From the NCBI RefSeq assembly GCF_024599795.1, contig NZ_CP102246.1:2046001-2110000 (forward strand): DNA of 64,000 nucleotides, written 5' to 3'. Positions 35,957 through 47,892 of this stretch are shown here, one piece after another; position 1 is the first letter of the stretch; every line of letters begins with the position of its first letter. The position numbers were made by a program, and so were the translations under genes. Under the pieces are notes generated by a model that made no database searches, was not told the DNA's origin, and saw only the letters and a program-made list of their open reading frames with translations. This DNA comes from Enterobacter cloacae complex sp. R_G8 (lineage in GTDB: Bacteria > Pseudomonadota > Gammaproteobacteria > Enterobacterales > Enterobacteriaceae).

Positions 35957-37300
35957 TTAAAAGAAAGTTTGCACCAGCAAATAACTTGCCGCGCATGCAC
36001 AGCTCACCCCGATTAACCCCGGCAGAATAAAGCTGTGGTTGATGATAAATTTGCCGATACGGGTTGTCCCTGAACGGTCAAAACCGATGCAGGCCAAATC
36101 GCTTGGGTAGGTGGGTAGCACAAAGTAGCCATACGACGCCGGGAAGAAAGCGATCAGCATTTTCGGATCGATACCCAGCATCAGGCCCATCGGGGCAACG
36201 GCCGTCAGCGCTGCCGCCTGGCTGTTCACCAGTTTAGAGACCAGGAAAAGCACGATGGCATAGGTCCACGGATGGCTTTTCACGACCCCTTCCAGCGCCA
36301 GCTTGAGCTCGTCGAGATGCGCCTGGAAAAAGGTATCACTCATCCATGCCACCCCGAACACTGAGAAAATCGCCACCATCCCGGCTTTGAATACCGCGCC
36401 GTTAGAAATGGTTGCCGCATTGACCTTACAGGCGACCAGCATCACCGCACCCGCAATGAGCATCATCATCTGGATGACAAGGTTCATCGACAGCGCCGTC
36501 ATTTTGCCTTTCACCTCAAACGCCGGGCGCAGTTCAGGCAATGCGCCAAGCAGGACAACCACCGCGATCCCGGCGAAGAAAATCCACGTGGACCAGTAGG
36601 CCTGTTTCGGAAAACGTTGATTCATTAACGTCTCGGTTCCGCCGTAGATAAACTCACGCTGTTTCGGATCCTTCAGCTTTTCCTGAAATTCCACGTCATC
36701 GGCTAAATCTTTCCCGCGGCGTAAACTCCACAGGGCCGCAATGGTCACGCCGAACAGCGAGGCGGGAACCGACACGGCGAGAATTTCGAGGATCCCCCAC
36801 GCGTGACCGATGCCGTGCTGGGCACCCAGGATCGATATCAGCGACACCACGGCAACGGAGACCGGAGACGCGGTAATCGCCATTTGCGATGCCACCGATG
36901 CGACGGCCATCGGGCGTTCCGGGCGGATCCCTTTTTTCAGGGCAATATCGGCAATAATCGGGAACATGGTGTATACCACATGCCCGGTACCACACAGAAA
37001 GGTCAGCATCCAGGTGGTAAAGGGGGCGAGGAGGGTGATGTGCTGAGGATGTTTGCGCAGCAGGCGCTCGGCAAATTGCATCATCACATTCAGGCCGCCT
37101 GCCGTCTGCAGGGTAGCCGCACAACCGATCACGGCGAGGATGGTCAGCATCACATCAACCGGGGGTTTACCGGGCTGCAGACCAAAGATAAACGTCAAAA
37201 TAAAAAGGCCGATACCGCTTATTAACCCGAGTCCCATCCCGCCAAAACGGGTGCCTGTCAGCAGGCACAGGAGGATGACAATAAACTCAATGGTGATCAT
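35957..37300 (-). CDS. Anaerobic C4-dicarboxylate transporter, Dcu family
   Basis: The 447-residue membrane protein has 10-12 hydrophobic segments and the Dcu family pattern: FGLQPGKPPVDVML, LCGTGHVVYTMFPIIAD, ASPVSVAVVSLISILG, LVSKLVNSQAAALTAVAP and LPTYPSDLACIGFDRSGTTR. These proteins exchange fumarate, malate, aspartate and succinate in anaerobic respiration. It resembles DcuB more than DcuA in length, but identity looks moderate, so I leave the symbol blank. It is not present at this place in E. coli K-12. Confidence 0.85.
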   Translation of the reverse strand: MITIEFIVILLCLLTGTRFGGMGLGLISGIGLFILTFIFGLQPGKPPVDVMLTILAVIGCAATLQTAGGLNVMMQFAERLLRKHPQHITLLAPFTTWMLTFLCGTGHVVYTMFPIIADIALKKGIRPERPMAVASVASQMAITASPVSVAVVSLISILGAQHGIGHAWGILEILAVSVPASLFGVTIAALWSLRRGKDLADDVEFQEKLKDPKQREFIYGGTETLMNQRFPKQAYWSTWIFFAGIAVVVLLGALPELRPAFEVKGKMTALSMNLVIQMMMLIAGAVMLVACKVNAATISNGAVFKAGMVAIFSVFGVAWMSDTFFQAHLDELKLALEGVVKSHPWTYAIVLFLVSKLVNSQAAALTAVAPMGLMLGIDPKMLIAFFPASYGYFVLPTYPSDLACIGFDRSGTTRIGKFIINHSFILPGLIGVSCACAASYLLVQTFF

Positions 37301-37456
37301 GATGCTCCCTCGTCATTAATTATGTAATTAAATAAATCATTACATTTTGTATGGATAATCAATGAGAGCGAGATCTGATTTGTTAAATCTCAGGAAAAGC
37401 AGAAGGTTGGCTGTGAGAAAAGAGGCCCACTCCCGAACGGGAGCAGGCGAAAATGC

Positions 37457-37960
37457 TTAGTGGTGCTGTACGGTCACCAGATCAAGCAGGTGGCGGTCGG
37501 TCTGTTCCGGGCATAAACCGGCCAGCTGTGCATTGCGGAGCTCATCCGCCAGCGCATTGAGCAGTATGCCGTCCTGCTGCTGCTCTTTGTCCATATCGCG
37601 CAAGAACTGCAGGGTAGTACTGTCATGCTGTGCCCTGGCTTCATCAGCCAGTTTATTCAGCGTGACACAGCGTTGCTCATACTCTTCAAGCGTTTTCTGG
37701 AATAACTCCTCCAGCGAGGAGTAGTGACCATTAATCGCATCAGGGGCTTTGACGATAGGGTTTGCCCCTGCGCCTTTCATAAAGTCAAAGACGCGCATCA
37801 TATGGGTGACGTTACTCTGCGCCTGGGTACGAAAAAAAGTGGCGGTACCGTTGAGACGGTTTTCAGAACACCACTCGCTCAAATGGAGGTGCAGATTCGA
37901 CGCATAGAACTCCAGGTTCATCTGCGCATTGAGTTTTTGCATCATCGTTTGGGTAGTCAT
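37457..37960 (-). CDS. ftnB: Ferritin-like protein FtnB
   Basis: The 167-residue ferritin-like protein matches E. coli FtnB in length and in [16 protein letters not shown] and [21 protein letters not shown]17 and H53 remain, but the E49/E50 pair of FtnA is S49/N50 here, so the ferroxidase centre is incomplete, as in other FtnB proteins; in Salmonella FtnB helps repair iron-sulfur enzymes. The frame is open upstream to 38158, but the ATG at 37960 gives the family start and has AAGGAT before it. Confidence 0.93.
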   Translation of the reverse strand: MTTQTMMQKLNAQMNLEFYASNLHLHLSEWCSENRLNGTATFFRTQAQSNVTHMMRVFDFMKGAGANPIVKAPDAINGHYSSLEELFQKTLEEYEQRCVTLNKLADEARAQHDSTTLQFLRDMDKEQQQDGILLNALADELRNAQLAGLCPEQTDRHLLDLVTVQHH

Positions 37961-38496
37961 ACCAATATCCTTATAGACTGTTGGGTGTGATGTCCGTAAC
38001 AAAACCTGAACGGGCAGGTTAAGACGAGTGAGTGGCAGAAAAACATTTCTGCAGCGACAAAAGTCGACCGAATATTCACTTCCTGTGTTCGATATAAATA
38101 AGCATACCCCTGCGAGAGGATTAAGAAAACTCTTAATTGGCTTGCTTTTACCATACATTACAAAATTTAATATAGTACAAAAATAACAATATGTTGTTAT
38201 AAATCATAATTTAATTAACTGATTGATATTTATGCTTTATTTGTATTTGTCTATAGATATTTGCCGGGCGGAAATAGTGAGTCGAAATAATACTCGGTCA
38301 AATGGATAATTCAGGATTAACTCTTTCAACTATATGATGCATTGATTAAATTGCGCTAAATCAATTTTATTCAATAGCGCCTGATGCCATTTTTCCCGCA
38401 ACACGGGTTCAGAACACATTTGGATGAGGAGATCTTCCTGCCACCATCGCGGCCGCAGCCCGCGTGTCTGGTTATCAGGGATTTCTTAGCTGATCT

Positions 38497-38514
38497 TATG
38501 GATAATTCTGCTTA
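38497..38514 (-). promoter_or_regulatory. AraC-like half-site, distal
   Basis: TATGGATAATTCTGCTTA resembles the reverse of the AraC I1 half-site TAGCATTTTTATCCATA (TATGGATAA core identical). It lies 246 bases before araF. Confidence 0.45.
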
Positions 38515-38615
38515 TCTCTGTTTCATTTGTCCGACAATTCCAGCCATTTTTATGTCATTTTTCGCTGAATTTATGTACGCAATTACTGTAATTCTGCGGT
38601 GTGATGGCGCTCTCT

Positions 38616-38632
38616 TATGGATGATTAATTTC
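38616..38632 (-). promoter_or_regulatory. AraC-like half-site, proximal
   Basis: TATGGATGATTAATTTC shares the TATGGAT core with the distal site and lies 128 bases before araF. Arabinose-AraC control of araFGH is known in E. coli; the assignment here is by eye. Confidence 0.4.
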
Positions 38633-38759
38633 CCGCTAAAACTATCACCAGCACTAACGCTTATGACGAGGTAAGCGCTAATGCCTTGTTTTAAGTCCGA
38701 TTAAATAAGAAGCACGCAAATATTCCCTACAGAAAAGAACGCTAATGCTGGAGTTTACC

Positions 38760-39749
38760 ATGCACAAATTTACTAAAGCGCTGGCGGCCATCGGTCTGGC
38801 TGCCGTTATGTCACAATCCGCTATCGCTGAGAATTTAAAACTCGGTTTTTTGGTAAAACAGCCGGAAGAACCCTGGTTCCAGACCGAATGGAAATTCGCC
38901 GATAAAGCCGGGAAAGATTTAGGTTTTGAAGTCATTAAAATCGCCGTGCCTGACGGTGAAAAAACGCTGAACGCCATCGATAGCCTGGCGGCCAGTGGTG
39001 CAAAAGGTTTCGTTATCTGTACACCGGATCCAAAACTGGGCTCAGCGATTGCAGCCAAAGCGCGCGGCTACGACATGAAAGTCATTGCGGTTGACGATCA
39101 GTTCGTCAATGCCAAGGGCAAACCGATGGACAGCGTGCCGTTGGTCATGATGGCGGCAACCAAAATTGGCGAACGTCAGGGCCAGGAACTCTATAAAGAG
39201 ATGCAAAAACGCGGCTGGGATGTGAAAGAGACCGCCGTGATGGCCATTACCGCCGACGAGCTGGATACCGCCCGCCGTCGCACCACCGGTTCCATGGACG
39301 CGCTGAAAGCGGCCGGCTTCCCGGAAAAACAGATTTATAAAGTCCCAACCAAATCCAACGATATCCCGGGGGCCTTCGACGCTGCCAACTCCATGCTGGT
39401 TCAGCATCCGGAGGTCAAACACTGGCTGGTGGTTGGCATGAACGATAACACCGTGCTGGGCGGCGTGCGCGCCACGGAAGGTCAGGGCTTTAAAGCGCCT
39501 GATGTGATCGGCATCGGCATCAACGGCGTCGACGCGGTGAGTGAACTCTCTAAAGCGCAGGCGACCGGGTTCTACGGCTCTCTGCTGCCAAGCCCGGACG
39601 TACACGGCTATAAATCCAGCGAAATGCTGTACAACTGGGTCACCAAAGGGGTTGAACCGCCGAAATTTACTGAAGTGACCGACGTGGTGCTGATCACCCG
39701 CGACAACTTCAAAGAGGAGCTGGCGAAAAAAGGACTGGGCGGTAAGTAA
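38760..39749 (+). CDS. araF: L-arabinose-binding periplasmic protein
   Basis: Periplasmic receptor of the high-affinity AraFGH importer, 329 residues as in E. coli and nearly identical to it by eye. Signal peptide of 23 residues ([20 protein letters not shown]), then mature [20 protein letters not shown]. Start ATG at 38760 gives the family N-terminus MHKFTK; the ATG at 38745 would add MLEFT. Ligand-binding residues K and E in VKQPEEPW, and R and N near the C-terminal part, are retained. Confidence 0.97.
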   Translation: MHKFTKALAAIGLAAVMSQSAIAENLKLGFLVKQPEEPWFQTEWKFADKAGKDLGFEVIKIAVPDGEKTLNAIDSLAASGAKGFVICTPDPKLGSAIAAKARGYDMKVIAVDDQFVNAKGKPMDSVPLVMMAATKIGERQGQELYKEMQKRGWDVKETAVMAITADELDTARRRTTGSMDALKAAGFPEKQIYKVPTKSNDIPGAFDAANSMLVQHPEVKHWLVVGMNDNTVLGGVRATEGQGFKAPDVIGIGINGVDAVSELSKAQATGFYGSLLPSPDVHGYKSSEMLYNWVTKGVEPPKFTEVTDVVLITRDNFKEELAKKGLGGK

Positions 39750-39763
39750 TTCGCGGTGATTGT

Positions 39764-39786
39764 GCCCCTCGCGAACCACGAGGGGC
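39764..39786 (+). other. Stem-loop between araF and araG
   Basis: GCCCCTCG (39764-39771), 7-base loop, CGAGGGGC (39779-39786): perfect 8-bp GC-rich stem with no T tract. It probably protects the araF 3' end so that the binding protein is made in excess over the permease. Confidence 0.7.
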
Positions 39787-39820
39787 CAGACGTACACACT
39801 ACAGGAATCACGGAGACGTT

Positions 39821-41335
39821 ATGCGACAGTCTGATCCGTATCTCTCTTTTCGCGGTATCGGGAAAACTTTTCCCGGTGTCAACGCGCTGACCGATATCAG
39901 CTTCGACTGCTATGCCGGTCAGGTGCACGCCCTGATGGGCGAAAATGGCGCCGGAAAATCCACGCTGTTGAAAATCCTCAGCGGCAACTACACGCCAACC
40001 ACCGGCACGCTGGCCATTCGTGGCGAAGAGGTGGCATTTGCTGATACCACCGCCGCGCTCAACGCCGGGGTGGCCATCATCTATCAGGAGCTGCACCTGA
40101 TCCCTGAGATGACGGTGGCGGAAAACATCTATTTAGGCCAGCTTCCGCACAAAAGCGGCGTGGTGAATCGTTCGCTACTTAATTATGAAGCGGGGCTGCA
40201 GTTGAAGCACCTTGGCCTGGACGTCGATCCCCAGACGCCACTGAAATATCTCTCCATCGGCCAATGGCAGATGGTTGAAATTGCCAAGGCGCTGGCGCGT
40301 AACGCCAAAATCATTGCCTTTGACGAACCGACCAGTTCGCTGTCCGCACGTGAAATCGAGAATTTGTTCCGGGTGATCCGCGAGCTGCGTAAAGAAGGCC
40401 GCATTATTTTGTATGTTTCGCACCGTATGGAAGAGATTTTTGCCTTAAGCGATGCCATCACCGTGTTTAAAGATGGTCGCTACGTGCGCACGTTTACCGA
40501 CATGGAGCAGGTCAACCACGACCAGCTCGTCCAGGCGATGGTCGGCCGCGAGCTGGGGGATATCTATCACTGGCAGCCTCGCGAATACGGTCCTGAGCGC
40601 CTGAAGCTGGAGAATGTTAAAGCACCGGGCGTGCGGACGCCGATCTCGCTCTCGGTGCGCAGCGGTGAAATCGTCGGGCTGTTTGGTCTGGTGGGGGCGG
40701 GACGCAGCGAGTTAATGAAAGGCCTGTTTGGCGGTACACGCATCACCGAAGGTCAGGTTTCCATTGACGGGCAGCGGGTCGATATCCAGAAGCCTGCGCA
40801 TGCCATTCAGGCCGGCATGATGCTCTGCCCGGAAGACCGCAAAGCCGAAGGCATTATTCCGGTGCACTCGGTCCGCGACAACATCAATATTTCCGCCCGG
40901 CGGAAGTTTATTCGCGCCGGTTGCCTGATCAACGACGGCTGGGAGGAGAGCAACGCCGACCACCATATCCGTTCGCTGAACATCAAAACGCCGGGCCCGG
41001 AACAGCTGATCATGAATCTTTCCGGCGGTAACCAGCAGAAGGCGATTTTAGGTCGCTGGCTGTCGGAGGATATGAAGGTCATTTTGCTGGATGAGCCAAC
41101 GCGCGGCATCGATGTGGGGGCGAAACACGAAATTTATAACGTGATTTATGAGCTGGCAAAACGCGGTGTGGCGGTGCTGTTCGCCTCCAGCGATCTGCCT
41201 GAGGTGCTGGGCGTCGCCGATCGCATTGTTGTGATGCGTGAAGGGGAAATCGCCGGTGAATTGCTTCATGAACAGGCGAATGAACAACAGGCGTTGAGCC
41301 TCGCCATGCCGAAAGTTAGCCAGGCTGTCGCCTGA
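39821..41335 (+). CDS. araG: L-arabinose ABC transporter ATPase
   Basis: Double ATPase of 504 residues of the monosaccharide family. First domain: Walker [10 protein letters not shown] (40-48), Q-loop, signature [15 protein letters not shown] and Walker B IIAFDEP. Second domain: Walker A is degenerate (GLVGAGRSE), signature [15 protein letters not shown] and Walker [15 protein letters not shown]. Such inactive-looking second Walker A is usual for the family. Supplies energy for AraH. Confidence 0.97.
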   Translation: MRQSDPYLSFRGIGKTFPGVNALTDISFDCYAGQVHALMGENGAGKSTLLKILSGNYTPTTGTLAIRGEEVAFADTTAALNAGVAIIYQELHLIPEMTVAENIYLGQLPHKSGVVNRSLLNYEAGLQLKHLGLDVDPQTPLKYLSIGQWQMVEIAKALARNAKIIAFDEPTSSLSAREIENLFRVIRELRKEGRIILYVSHRMEEIFALSDAITVFKDGRYVRTFTDMEQVNHDQLVQAMVGRELGDIYHWQPREYGPERLKLENVKAPGVRTPISLSVRSGEIVGLFGLVGAGRSELMKGLFGGTRITEGQVSIDGQRVDIQKPAHAIQAGMMLCPEDRKAEGIIPVHSVRDNINISARRKFIRAGCLINDGWEESNADHHIRSLNIKTPGPEQLIMNLSGGNQQKAILGRWLSEDMKVILLDEPTRGIDVGAKHEIYNVIYELAKRGVAVLFASSDLPEVLGVADRIVVMREGEIAGELLHEQANEQQALSLAMPKVSQAVA

Positions 41336-41346
41336 GTAAGGAGTTA

Positions 41347-42330
41347 ATGATGTCCTCTGTTACTACATCCGGAGCGCCGAAGTCGGCTTTCAGTTTTGGC
41401 CGCATCTGGGATCAGTACGGCATGCTGGTGGTCTTTGCCGCACTCTTTGTTGCCTGCGCAATCTTTGTGCCCAACTTTGCCACCTTCATTAATATGAAAG
41501 GGCTGGGGCTGGCTATCTCCATGTCCGGCATGGTGGCCTGCGGGATGCTCTTCTGTCTGGCCTCGGGCGATTTTGACCTGTCAGTGGCCTCTGTGATTGC
41601 CTGTGCTGGTGTCACCACCGCCGTGGTGATCAACATGACCGAAAGCCTGTGGATTGGCGTGCTGGCGGGTCTGCTGCTGGGCGTCATCAGCGGTCTGGTC
41701 AATGGGTTTGTGATTGCCCGCCTGAAGATTAACGCCCTGATCACCACGCTTGCAACGATGCAAATAGTGCGCGGTCTGGCCTATATCATCTCCGACGGTA
41801 AAGCGGTGGGGATTGAAGACGAGCGCTTCTTCACCCTGGGCTATGCGAACTGGCTGGGATTACCTGCGCCAATCTGGCTGACGGTGGCCTGCCTGATCCT
41901 GTTCGGCTTCCTGCTTAATCGCACCACGTTTGGCCGTAATACGCTGGCGATTGGCGGTAATGAGGAAGCGGCGCGGCTGGCGGGTGTCCCGGTGGTGCGT
42001 ACCAAGATCATTATCTTTGTGCTTTCCGGCCTGGTCTCGGCGGCGGCGGGGATTATTCTGGCGTCACGCATGACCAGCGGTCAGCCTATGACCTCCATCG
42101 GGTACGAGCTGATCGTCATCTCAGCCTGCGTTTTAGGGGGTGTTTCCCTGAAAGGTGGCATCGGAAAAATCTCATATGTGGTGGCCGGTATCCTGATTTT
42201 GGGGACCGTGGAGAACGCCATGAACCTGCTGAATATTTCGCCATTCTCGCAGTATGTGGTTCGTGGCCTGATCCTGCTCGCAGCCGTGATTTTCGACCGT
42301 TACAAGCAAAAAGCGAAGCGTACCGTATAA
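41347..42330 (+). CDS. araH: L-arabinose ABC transporter permease
   Basis: Inner-membrane permease of 327 residues with about 9-10 hydrophobic segments, close to E. coli AraH (MMSSV start, SFGRIWDQYGMLVVF, then DFDLSVASVIACAGVTTAVV). The loop GGNEEAARLAGVPV contacts the ATPase. ATG-ATG tandem: AAGGAG lies 3 bases before the first and 6 before the second (41350), so the second may be the true start. Confidence 0.96.
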   Translation: MMSSVTTSGAPKSAFSFGRIWDQYGMLVVFAALFVACAIFVPNFATFINMKGLGLAISMSGMVACGMLFCLASGDFDLSVASVIACAGVTTAVVINMTESLWIGVLAGLLLGVISGLVNGFVIARLKINALITTLATMQIVRGLAYIISDGKAVGIEDERFFTLGYANWLGLPAPIWLTVACLILFGFLLNRTTFGRNTLAIGGNEEAARLAGVPVVRTKIIIFVLSGLVSAAAGIILASRMTSGQPMTSIGYELIVISACVLGGVSLKGGIGKISYVVAGILILGTVENAMNLLNISPFSQYVVRGLILLAAVIFDRYKQKAKRTV

Positions 42331-42385
42331 CGTTTTTCCTGCCTTTAAATTGCTCAACTAATAACCTTAGTTGACATCTGAATCG

Positions 42386-42408
42386 CCTCGCCAGTTCTGC
42401 TGGCGGGG
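42386..42408 (+). terminator. Probable terminator after araH
   Basis: CCTCGCCAG (42386-42394), loop TTCTG, CTGGCGGGG (42400-42408): 9-bp stem with one G-T pair and no T run, so a weak terminator or stabilising hairpin. Confidence 0.5.
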
Positions 42409-42440
42409 CGGTTGTCAAATGGCGAGCGACGTCACACTGT

Positions 42441-42482
42441 CTATACTTACATGGCTATGAAAGAGGTAAAGGCGTTTACCTC
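42441..42482 (+). promoter_or_regulatory. otsBA promoter and leader hairpin
   Basis: CTATACTT (42441-42448) fits the extended sigma-S type -10 expected for otsBA. Downstream, GAGGTAAA (42463-42470), GGCG, TTTACCTC (42475-42482) forms a perfect 8-bp stem-loop in the leader, 11 bases before the AAGGAGG ribosome site. Confidence 0.5.
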
Positions 42483-42488
42483 TCGTAA

Positions 42489-44709
<2,221 letters not shown>

Positions 44710-44713
44710 TATT

Positions 44714-44742
44714 CCTCTGGGGGTTTAACGACCCCCAAGAGG
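44714..44742. terminator. Hairpin between convergent otsA and uspC
   Basis: CCTCTGGGGG, 8-base loop, CCCCCAAGAGG (44714-44742): 5-bp GC core (44719-44723 with 44732-44736) extended by CTCT/AGAG with a small bulge. It includes the last bases of uspC. No strong T tract. Confidence 0.6.
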
Positions 44743-45153
44743 CACTAACAACACGTCAACCTGGCTTGAGGCGACAATCGATTTCGCCGCACAGGCCGCG
44801 CGTGAAAAAAAGCTCTTGTTATGATTTCCGCAGATCACTAAATCAATATTCTCTTTTCGACACATGCTGAGAATATGCTCATTTAATTCACCTGTCGCAA
44901 TGACGGTCTGATAAACAGGATAGTGCGCTTTCTCAACCAGTTCCCGCAGAAATTGCTGCGTTTCTTCCTGCAAAACCCCACGAATATCCTCCAGCATCGG
45001 CGCAGCCAGTTGATTATACATCTCGGGTTCGGCCGCAAGGGTGATCAGGCTGATGCGTGCATTGTGCGGGCGGGCGATGGAAACCGCCCTGGCAACGAGT
45101 TGATGACTTTCCGGTGAAACTGCAACAGAAACAAGAAGATGGGCGTAACTCAT
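44725..45153 (-). CDS. uspC: Universal stress protein UspC
   Basis: The 142-residue UspA-fold protein matches the UspC/UspD group (SYAHLLVSVAVSPESHQLV, AAPMLEDIRGVLQEETQQF, LVICGNHNKSFFSR, SIVASSQVDVLLVPL). The nucleotide-binding GxxGx9G(S/T) motif of UspA-like ATP binders is not clear, as in other UspC proteins. In E. coli UspC supports motility and stress survival and lies beside flhDC. The start ATG at 45153 has AAGGAG six bases before it; the GTG at 45156 is too close. Confidence 0.94.
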   Translation of the reverse strand: MSYAHLLVSVAVSPESHQLVARAVSIARPHNARISLITLAAEPEMYNQLAAPMLEDIRGVLQEETQQFLRELVEKAHYPVYQTVIATGELNEHILSMCRKENIDLVICGNHNKSFFSRAACAAKSIVASSQVDVLLVPLGGR

Positions 45154-45659
45154 CACGCACTCCTTAGCTGTCTGAAAAACCGTGTCTACGTCAGCATTAC
45201 CGCGAAATCACCACTTCTGCAAGAGGTGAATACGACAATAGTGTGAAGCTTCTCATAATTATTCATTAATTATTCTTATAAGAAGAATAACTGGAAACCG
45301 CGTCCAAATGAAAAAAATTAACAACTTAACGTAAATCACACAAATTCACTCGCGTGCTGTTAAATCGTTTTAACGAGTTATAAACACAATTCGAATGATC
45401 ACGCATTGAAACAATTTTATAACCCCTCAGGCATAACTGTATGTTTTTCATAGGTAATGAAAATGTGCTCCTGAGATGTGCAGTATGTGAATTGTTGCGG
45501 TAGTCGTTAATGAGCATAAAAGCAATCGCACTGACCCCTCGGTTCAGACTTCTGCATGAGTATTCGTCCATTAAGAATATAAAATGGTCTCGATTGTTCA
45601 AATAATGAACAAATTACAAGTCATACTGATGGATTTATGGATGATATTCACTTAAATTA

Positions 45660-45675
45660 TGTGACGTGGATCACA
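45660..45675 (+). promoter_or_regulatory. CRP-cAMP site of flhDC
   Basis: TGTGA (45660-45664), six bases, TCACA (45671-45675): perfect core palindrome centred about 71 bases before the inferred start, the position known for E. coli flhDC. Confidence 0.88.
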
Positions 45676-45742
45676 TTTTTTTTAAATTTGGGGTAGGCTG
45701 CATTGTATGTGTCAAAACTGACGAGTAGAGTTTGCGTCGAAT

Positions 45743-45757
45743 TAGGAAAAATCTTAG
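45743..45757 (+). promoter_or_regulatory. RcsAB box of flhDC
   Basis: TAGGAAAAATCTTAG is a close match to the flhDC RcsAB box, lying just downstream of the inferred start as in E. coli, where RcsB with RcsA represses motility. Confidence 0.85.
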
Positions 45758-45949
45758 TTATTTGTAAGAAATGATAAAACCTGTAAGAAACGCTGCCGCG
45801 TTTCGTTGTTGCACGTTTTGCTGAATACAAACCTAAATTCAACTATGCATTTAGCCTTTTTTTTTTAAATACCGGGTGATTTCCCGGCGACATCACGGGG
45901 TGCGGTCTTTCCGCATAAAAACAATAGTTGGTTATTCGGGATGGGAAAA

Positions 45950-46300
45950 ATGCATACATCCGAGTTGCTAAAACATATCTATGACATCAACTTGTCATAT
46001 TTACTGCTCGCGCAGCGTTTGATTAGTCAGGACAAAGCGTCCGCGATGTTTCGTCTGGGTATTAACGAAGAGATGGCGACCATGCTGGGCGGATTAACCC
46101 TGCCTCAAATGGTTAAACTGGCTGAAACGAATCAACTGGTTTGCCAGTTCCGCTTCGATAATCCGCAGACCATCACGCGGCTGACACAGGAATCTCGTGT
46201 GGACGATCTGCAACAGATCCATACCGGTATTCTCCTCTCCACCCGCTTGCTCAACGAAATCAGCCAGCCTGATGACGCAGCCCGTAAGAAAAGAGCGTAG
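45950..46300 (+). CDS. flhD: Flagellar master regulator FlhD
   Basis: FlhD joins FlhC as a heterohexamer that activates class 2 flagellar promoters. The 116-residue protein ([39 protein letters not shown]) matches E. coli FlhD throughout. An upstream ATG at 45941 would add MGK, but 45950 is the recognised FlhD start and GGGATGGGA supplies the ribosome site. FlhC begins 2 bases after the stop. Confidence 0.97.
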   Translation: MHTSELLKHIYDINLSYLLLAQRLISQDKASAMFRLGINEEMATMLGGLTLPQMVKLAETNQLVCQFRFDNPQTITRLTQESRVDDLQQIHTGILLSTRLLNEISQPDDAARKKRA

Positions 46301-46302
46301 AA

Positions 46303-46881
46303 ATGAGCGAGAAAAGCATTGTTCAGGAAGCGCGTGACATACAGTTGGCCATGGAGCTGATTACACTGGGTGCTCGTTTACAAATGCTGGAAAGCGAGAC
46401 TCAGTTGAGCCGTGGTCGTCTCATCAAACTGTACAAAGAGTTACGCGGTAGTCCTCCACCGAAAGGAATGTTGCCGTTTTCAACGGACTGGTTTATGACC
46501 TGGGAGCAGAACATTCACGCCTCCATGTTCTGTAATGCCTGGCAGTACCTTCTCAAAACCGGTTTGTGTAGCGGCGTTGATGCCGTGATCAAAGCGTATA
46601 AACTTTACCTTGAACAATGCCCACAGCAGGAAGAAGGTCCCCTGCTGGCGCTGACCCGCGCATGGACGCTGGTGCGTTTTGTTGAGAGCGGAATGCTTGA
46701 ATTGTCGCGCTGCAACTGCTGCGATGGCAATTTTATTACCCATGCTCATCAGCCTGCAGGCAGCTTCGCCTGTAGTTTATGTCAGCCTCCATCCCGCGCA
46801 GTAAAAAGACGTAAACTTTCCCGGGATGCTGCCGATATTATTCCACAACTGCTGGATGAACAGATCGAACAAGCTGTTTAA
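46303..46881 (+). CDS. flhC: Flagellar master regulator FlhC
   Basis: FlhC is the DNA-contacting subunit of FlhDC, 192 residues as in E. coli. The C-terminal zinc-binding cysteines are visible in [10 protein letters not shown] and FACSLCQP. The end of the gene carries a sigma-28 promoter (46812-46838) for motA and the MotR RNA. ATG 46303 lies 2 bases after the flhD stop, with a weak GAGCGTAG ribosome site, suggesting translational coupling. Confidence 0.97.
   Translation: MSEKSIVQEARDIQLAMELITLGARLQMLESETQLSRGRLIKLYKELRGSPPPKGMLPFSTDWFMTWEQNIHASMFCNAWQYLLKTGLCSGVDAVIKAYKLYLEQCPQQEEGPLLALTRAWTLVRFVESGMLELSRCNCCDGNFITHAHQPAGSFACSLCQPPSRAVKRRKLSRDAADIIPQLLDEQIEQAV
46812..46838 (+). promoter_or_regulatory. 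Sigma-28 promoter inside flhC (motR/motA)
   Basis: TAAACTTT (46812-46819), 11 bases, GCCGATAT (46831-46838): 7/8 and 7/8 against the FliA consensus with exact spacing. In E. coli the motA/MotR promoter also lies within the flhC 3' end. Confidence 0.88.
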
Positions 46882-46937
46882 CCCGAACGTGTGGGCAAGA
46901 TTCCAGCAGCGGTAAGCCATTACCGCTGCTTTTTTTT
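46845..46937 (+). ncRNA. motR: MotR-like small RNA
   Basis: The sigma-28 promoter inside flhC and the strong terminator at 46905-46937 define an RNA of about 93 bases, the size of E. coli MotR, an Hfq-binding sRNA that promotes flagellar synthesis. The 5' end is estimated as about 7 bases after the -10. Readthrough would give motAB mRNA. Position and architecture match; sequence identity was not measured. Confidence 0.7.
46905..46937 (+). terminator. Terminator after flhC
   Basis: AGCAGCGGTAA (46905-46915), GCCA, TTACCGCTGCT (46920-46930), then T to 46937: 11-bp perfect stem. Confidence 0.93.
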
Positions 46938-47004
46938 ACCCTGAATTCGGTAAACGCTGCGAGCTGAACGTCCTTGCCATAGTCACTAGCGGAAGGATGA
47001 TGTC

Positions 47005-47892
47005 GTGCTTATCTTATTAGGTTACCTGGTAGTTCTCGGTACAGTTTTCGGCGGTTACATGATGACCGGCGGGCACCTTGGAGCACTCTATCAACCGGCT
47101 GAACTTATTATCATCGGCGGCGCAGGGGTAGGGGCTTTTATCGTTGGCAACAACGGGAAATCGATCAAGGGGACGCTGAAAGCTATTCCATTGCTGTTCC
47201 GTCGCTCGAAATATACCAAAAGCATGTATATGGATCTGCTGGCACTGCTCTATCGCCTGATGGCGAAGTCGCGTCAGCAGGGGATGTTCTCGCTGGAGCG
47301 GGATATCGAAAACCCGAAAGAGAGCGAAATTTTTGCCAGCTATCCGCGCATTCTTGCGGATGCCATGATGCTGGATTTCATTGTCGATTATCTGCGCCTG
47401 ATCATCAGCGGCAACATGAATACCTTCGAAATTGAAGCGCTGATGGACGAAGAGATCGAAACCCACGAGAGCGAATCCGAAGTACCGGCCAACAGCCTGG
47501 CGCTGGTGGGGGACTCCCTGCCGGCCTTCGGTATCGTGGCGGCGGTCATGGGGGTTGTCCACGCGCTGGCCTCGGCAGATCGCCCGGCGGCAGAGCTGGG
47601 GGCGCTGATAGCCCACGCGATGGTGGGGACCTTCCTCGGTATTTTGCTGGCGTATGGTTTTATCTCGCCACTGGCCAGCGTTCTGCGCCAGAAGAGCGCG
47701 GAAACCACCAAAATGATGCAGTGCGTGAAGATCACGCTGCTCTCTAACCTCAACGGTTATGCGCCACCGATCGCGGTTGAGTTTGGCCGTAAAACGCTTT
47801 ACTCCAGCGAGCGTCCGTCGTTTATCGAGCTTGAAGAACACGTGCGTGCGGTGAAAAACCCAAACCAACAGACGACAACTGAGGACGCATGA
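47005..47892 (+). CDS. motA: Flagellar motor stator protein MotA
   Basis: MotA is the inner-membrane stator subunit that forms the proton path with MotB and pushes on FliG. The 295 residues include four membrane segments ([62 protein letters not shown]) and the large cytoplasmic loop with conserved Arg and Glu ([25 protein letters not shown]). Start is GTG at 47005 with GGAAGGA upstream, as in E. coli. Overlaps motB by 4 bases. Confidence 0.97.
   Translation: MLILLGYLVVLGTVFGGYMMTGGHLGALYQPAELIIIGGAGVGAFIVGNNGKSIKGTLKAIPLLFRRSKYTKSMYMDLLALLYRLMAKSRQQGMFSLERDIENPKESEIFASYPRILADAMMLDFIVDYLRLIISGNMNTFEIEALMDEEIETHESESEVPANSLALVGDSLPAFGIVAAVMGVVHALASADRPAAELGALIAHAMVGTFLGILLAYGFISPLASVLRQKSAETTKMMQCVKITLLSNLNGYAPPIAVEFGRKTLYSSERPSFIELEEHVRAVKNPNQQTTTEDA

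Larger units (their letters stand above)
37961..38759. other. Control region between ftnB and araF
   Basis: No gene is supported in these 799 bases. The part next to ftnB has the hairpins GCAGAAA-AACA-TTTCTGC (38035-38052) and TTAAGA-AAAC-TCTTAA near 38123; 38150-38350 is very AT-rich; the part next to araF holds AraC-like sites. An open frame at 38384-38674 has no ribosome site and no likeness to a protein. Confidence 0.5.
45154..45949. promoter_or_regulatory. flhDC control region and leader
   Basis: The 796 bases between uspC and flhD hold no protein gene I can support. Using the CRP site and RcsAB box, the flhDC transcription start is put near 45738 (-10 TAGAGT at 45726-45731), giving a leader of about 210 bases. 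The leader contains GGA motifs (near 45745, 45938 and 45943) that could bind CsrA, known to protect flhDC mRNA in E. coli. No insertion sequence, which often lands here in E. coli, was seen. Confidence 0.7.

Noticed and set aside
38384..38674. Open frame of 96 codons upstream of araF
   Set aside because: No ribosome site and it covers the AraC-like control sites.
45326..45601. Open frame of 91 codons upstream of flhD on the minus strand
   Set aside because: No ribosome site, AT-rich region known for regulation, no family resemblance.
46938..47004. Sigma-28 promoter directly before motA in the intergenic gap
   Set aside because: TAAACGCT occurs there but no GCCGATAA-like element is at the right distance; the convincing site is inside flhC.
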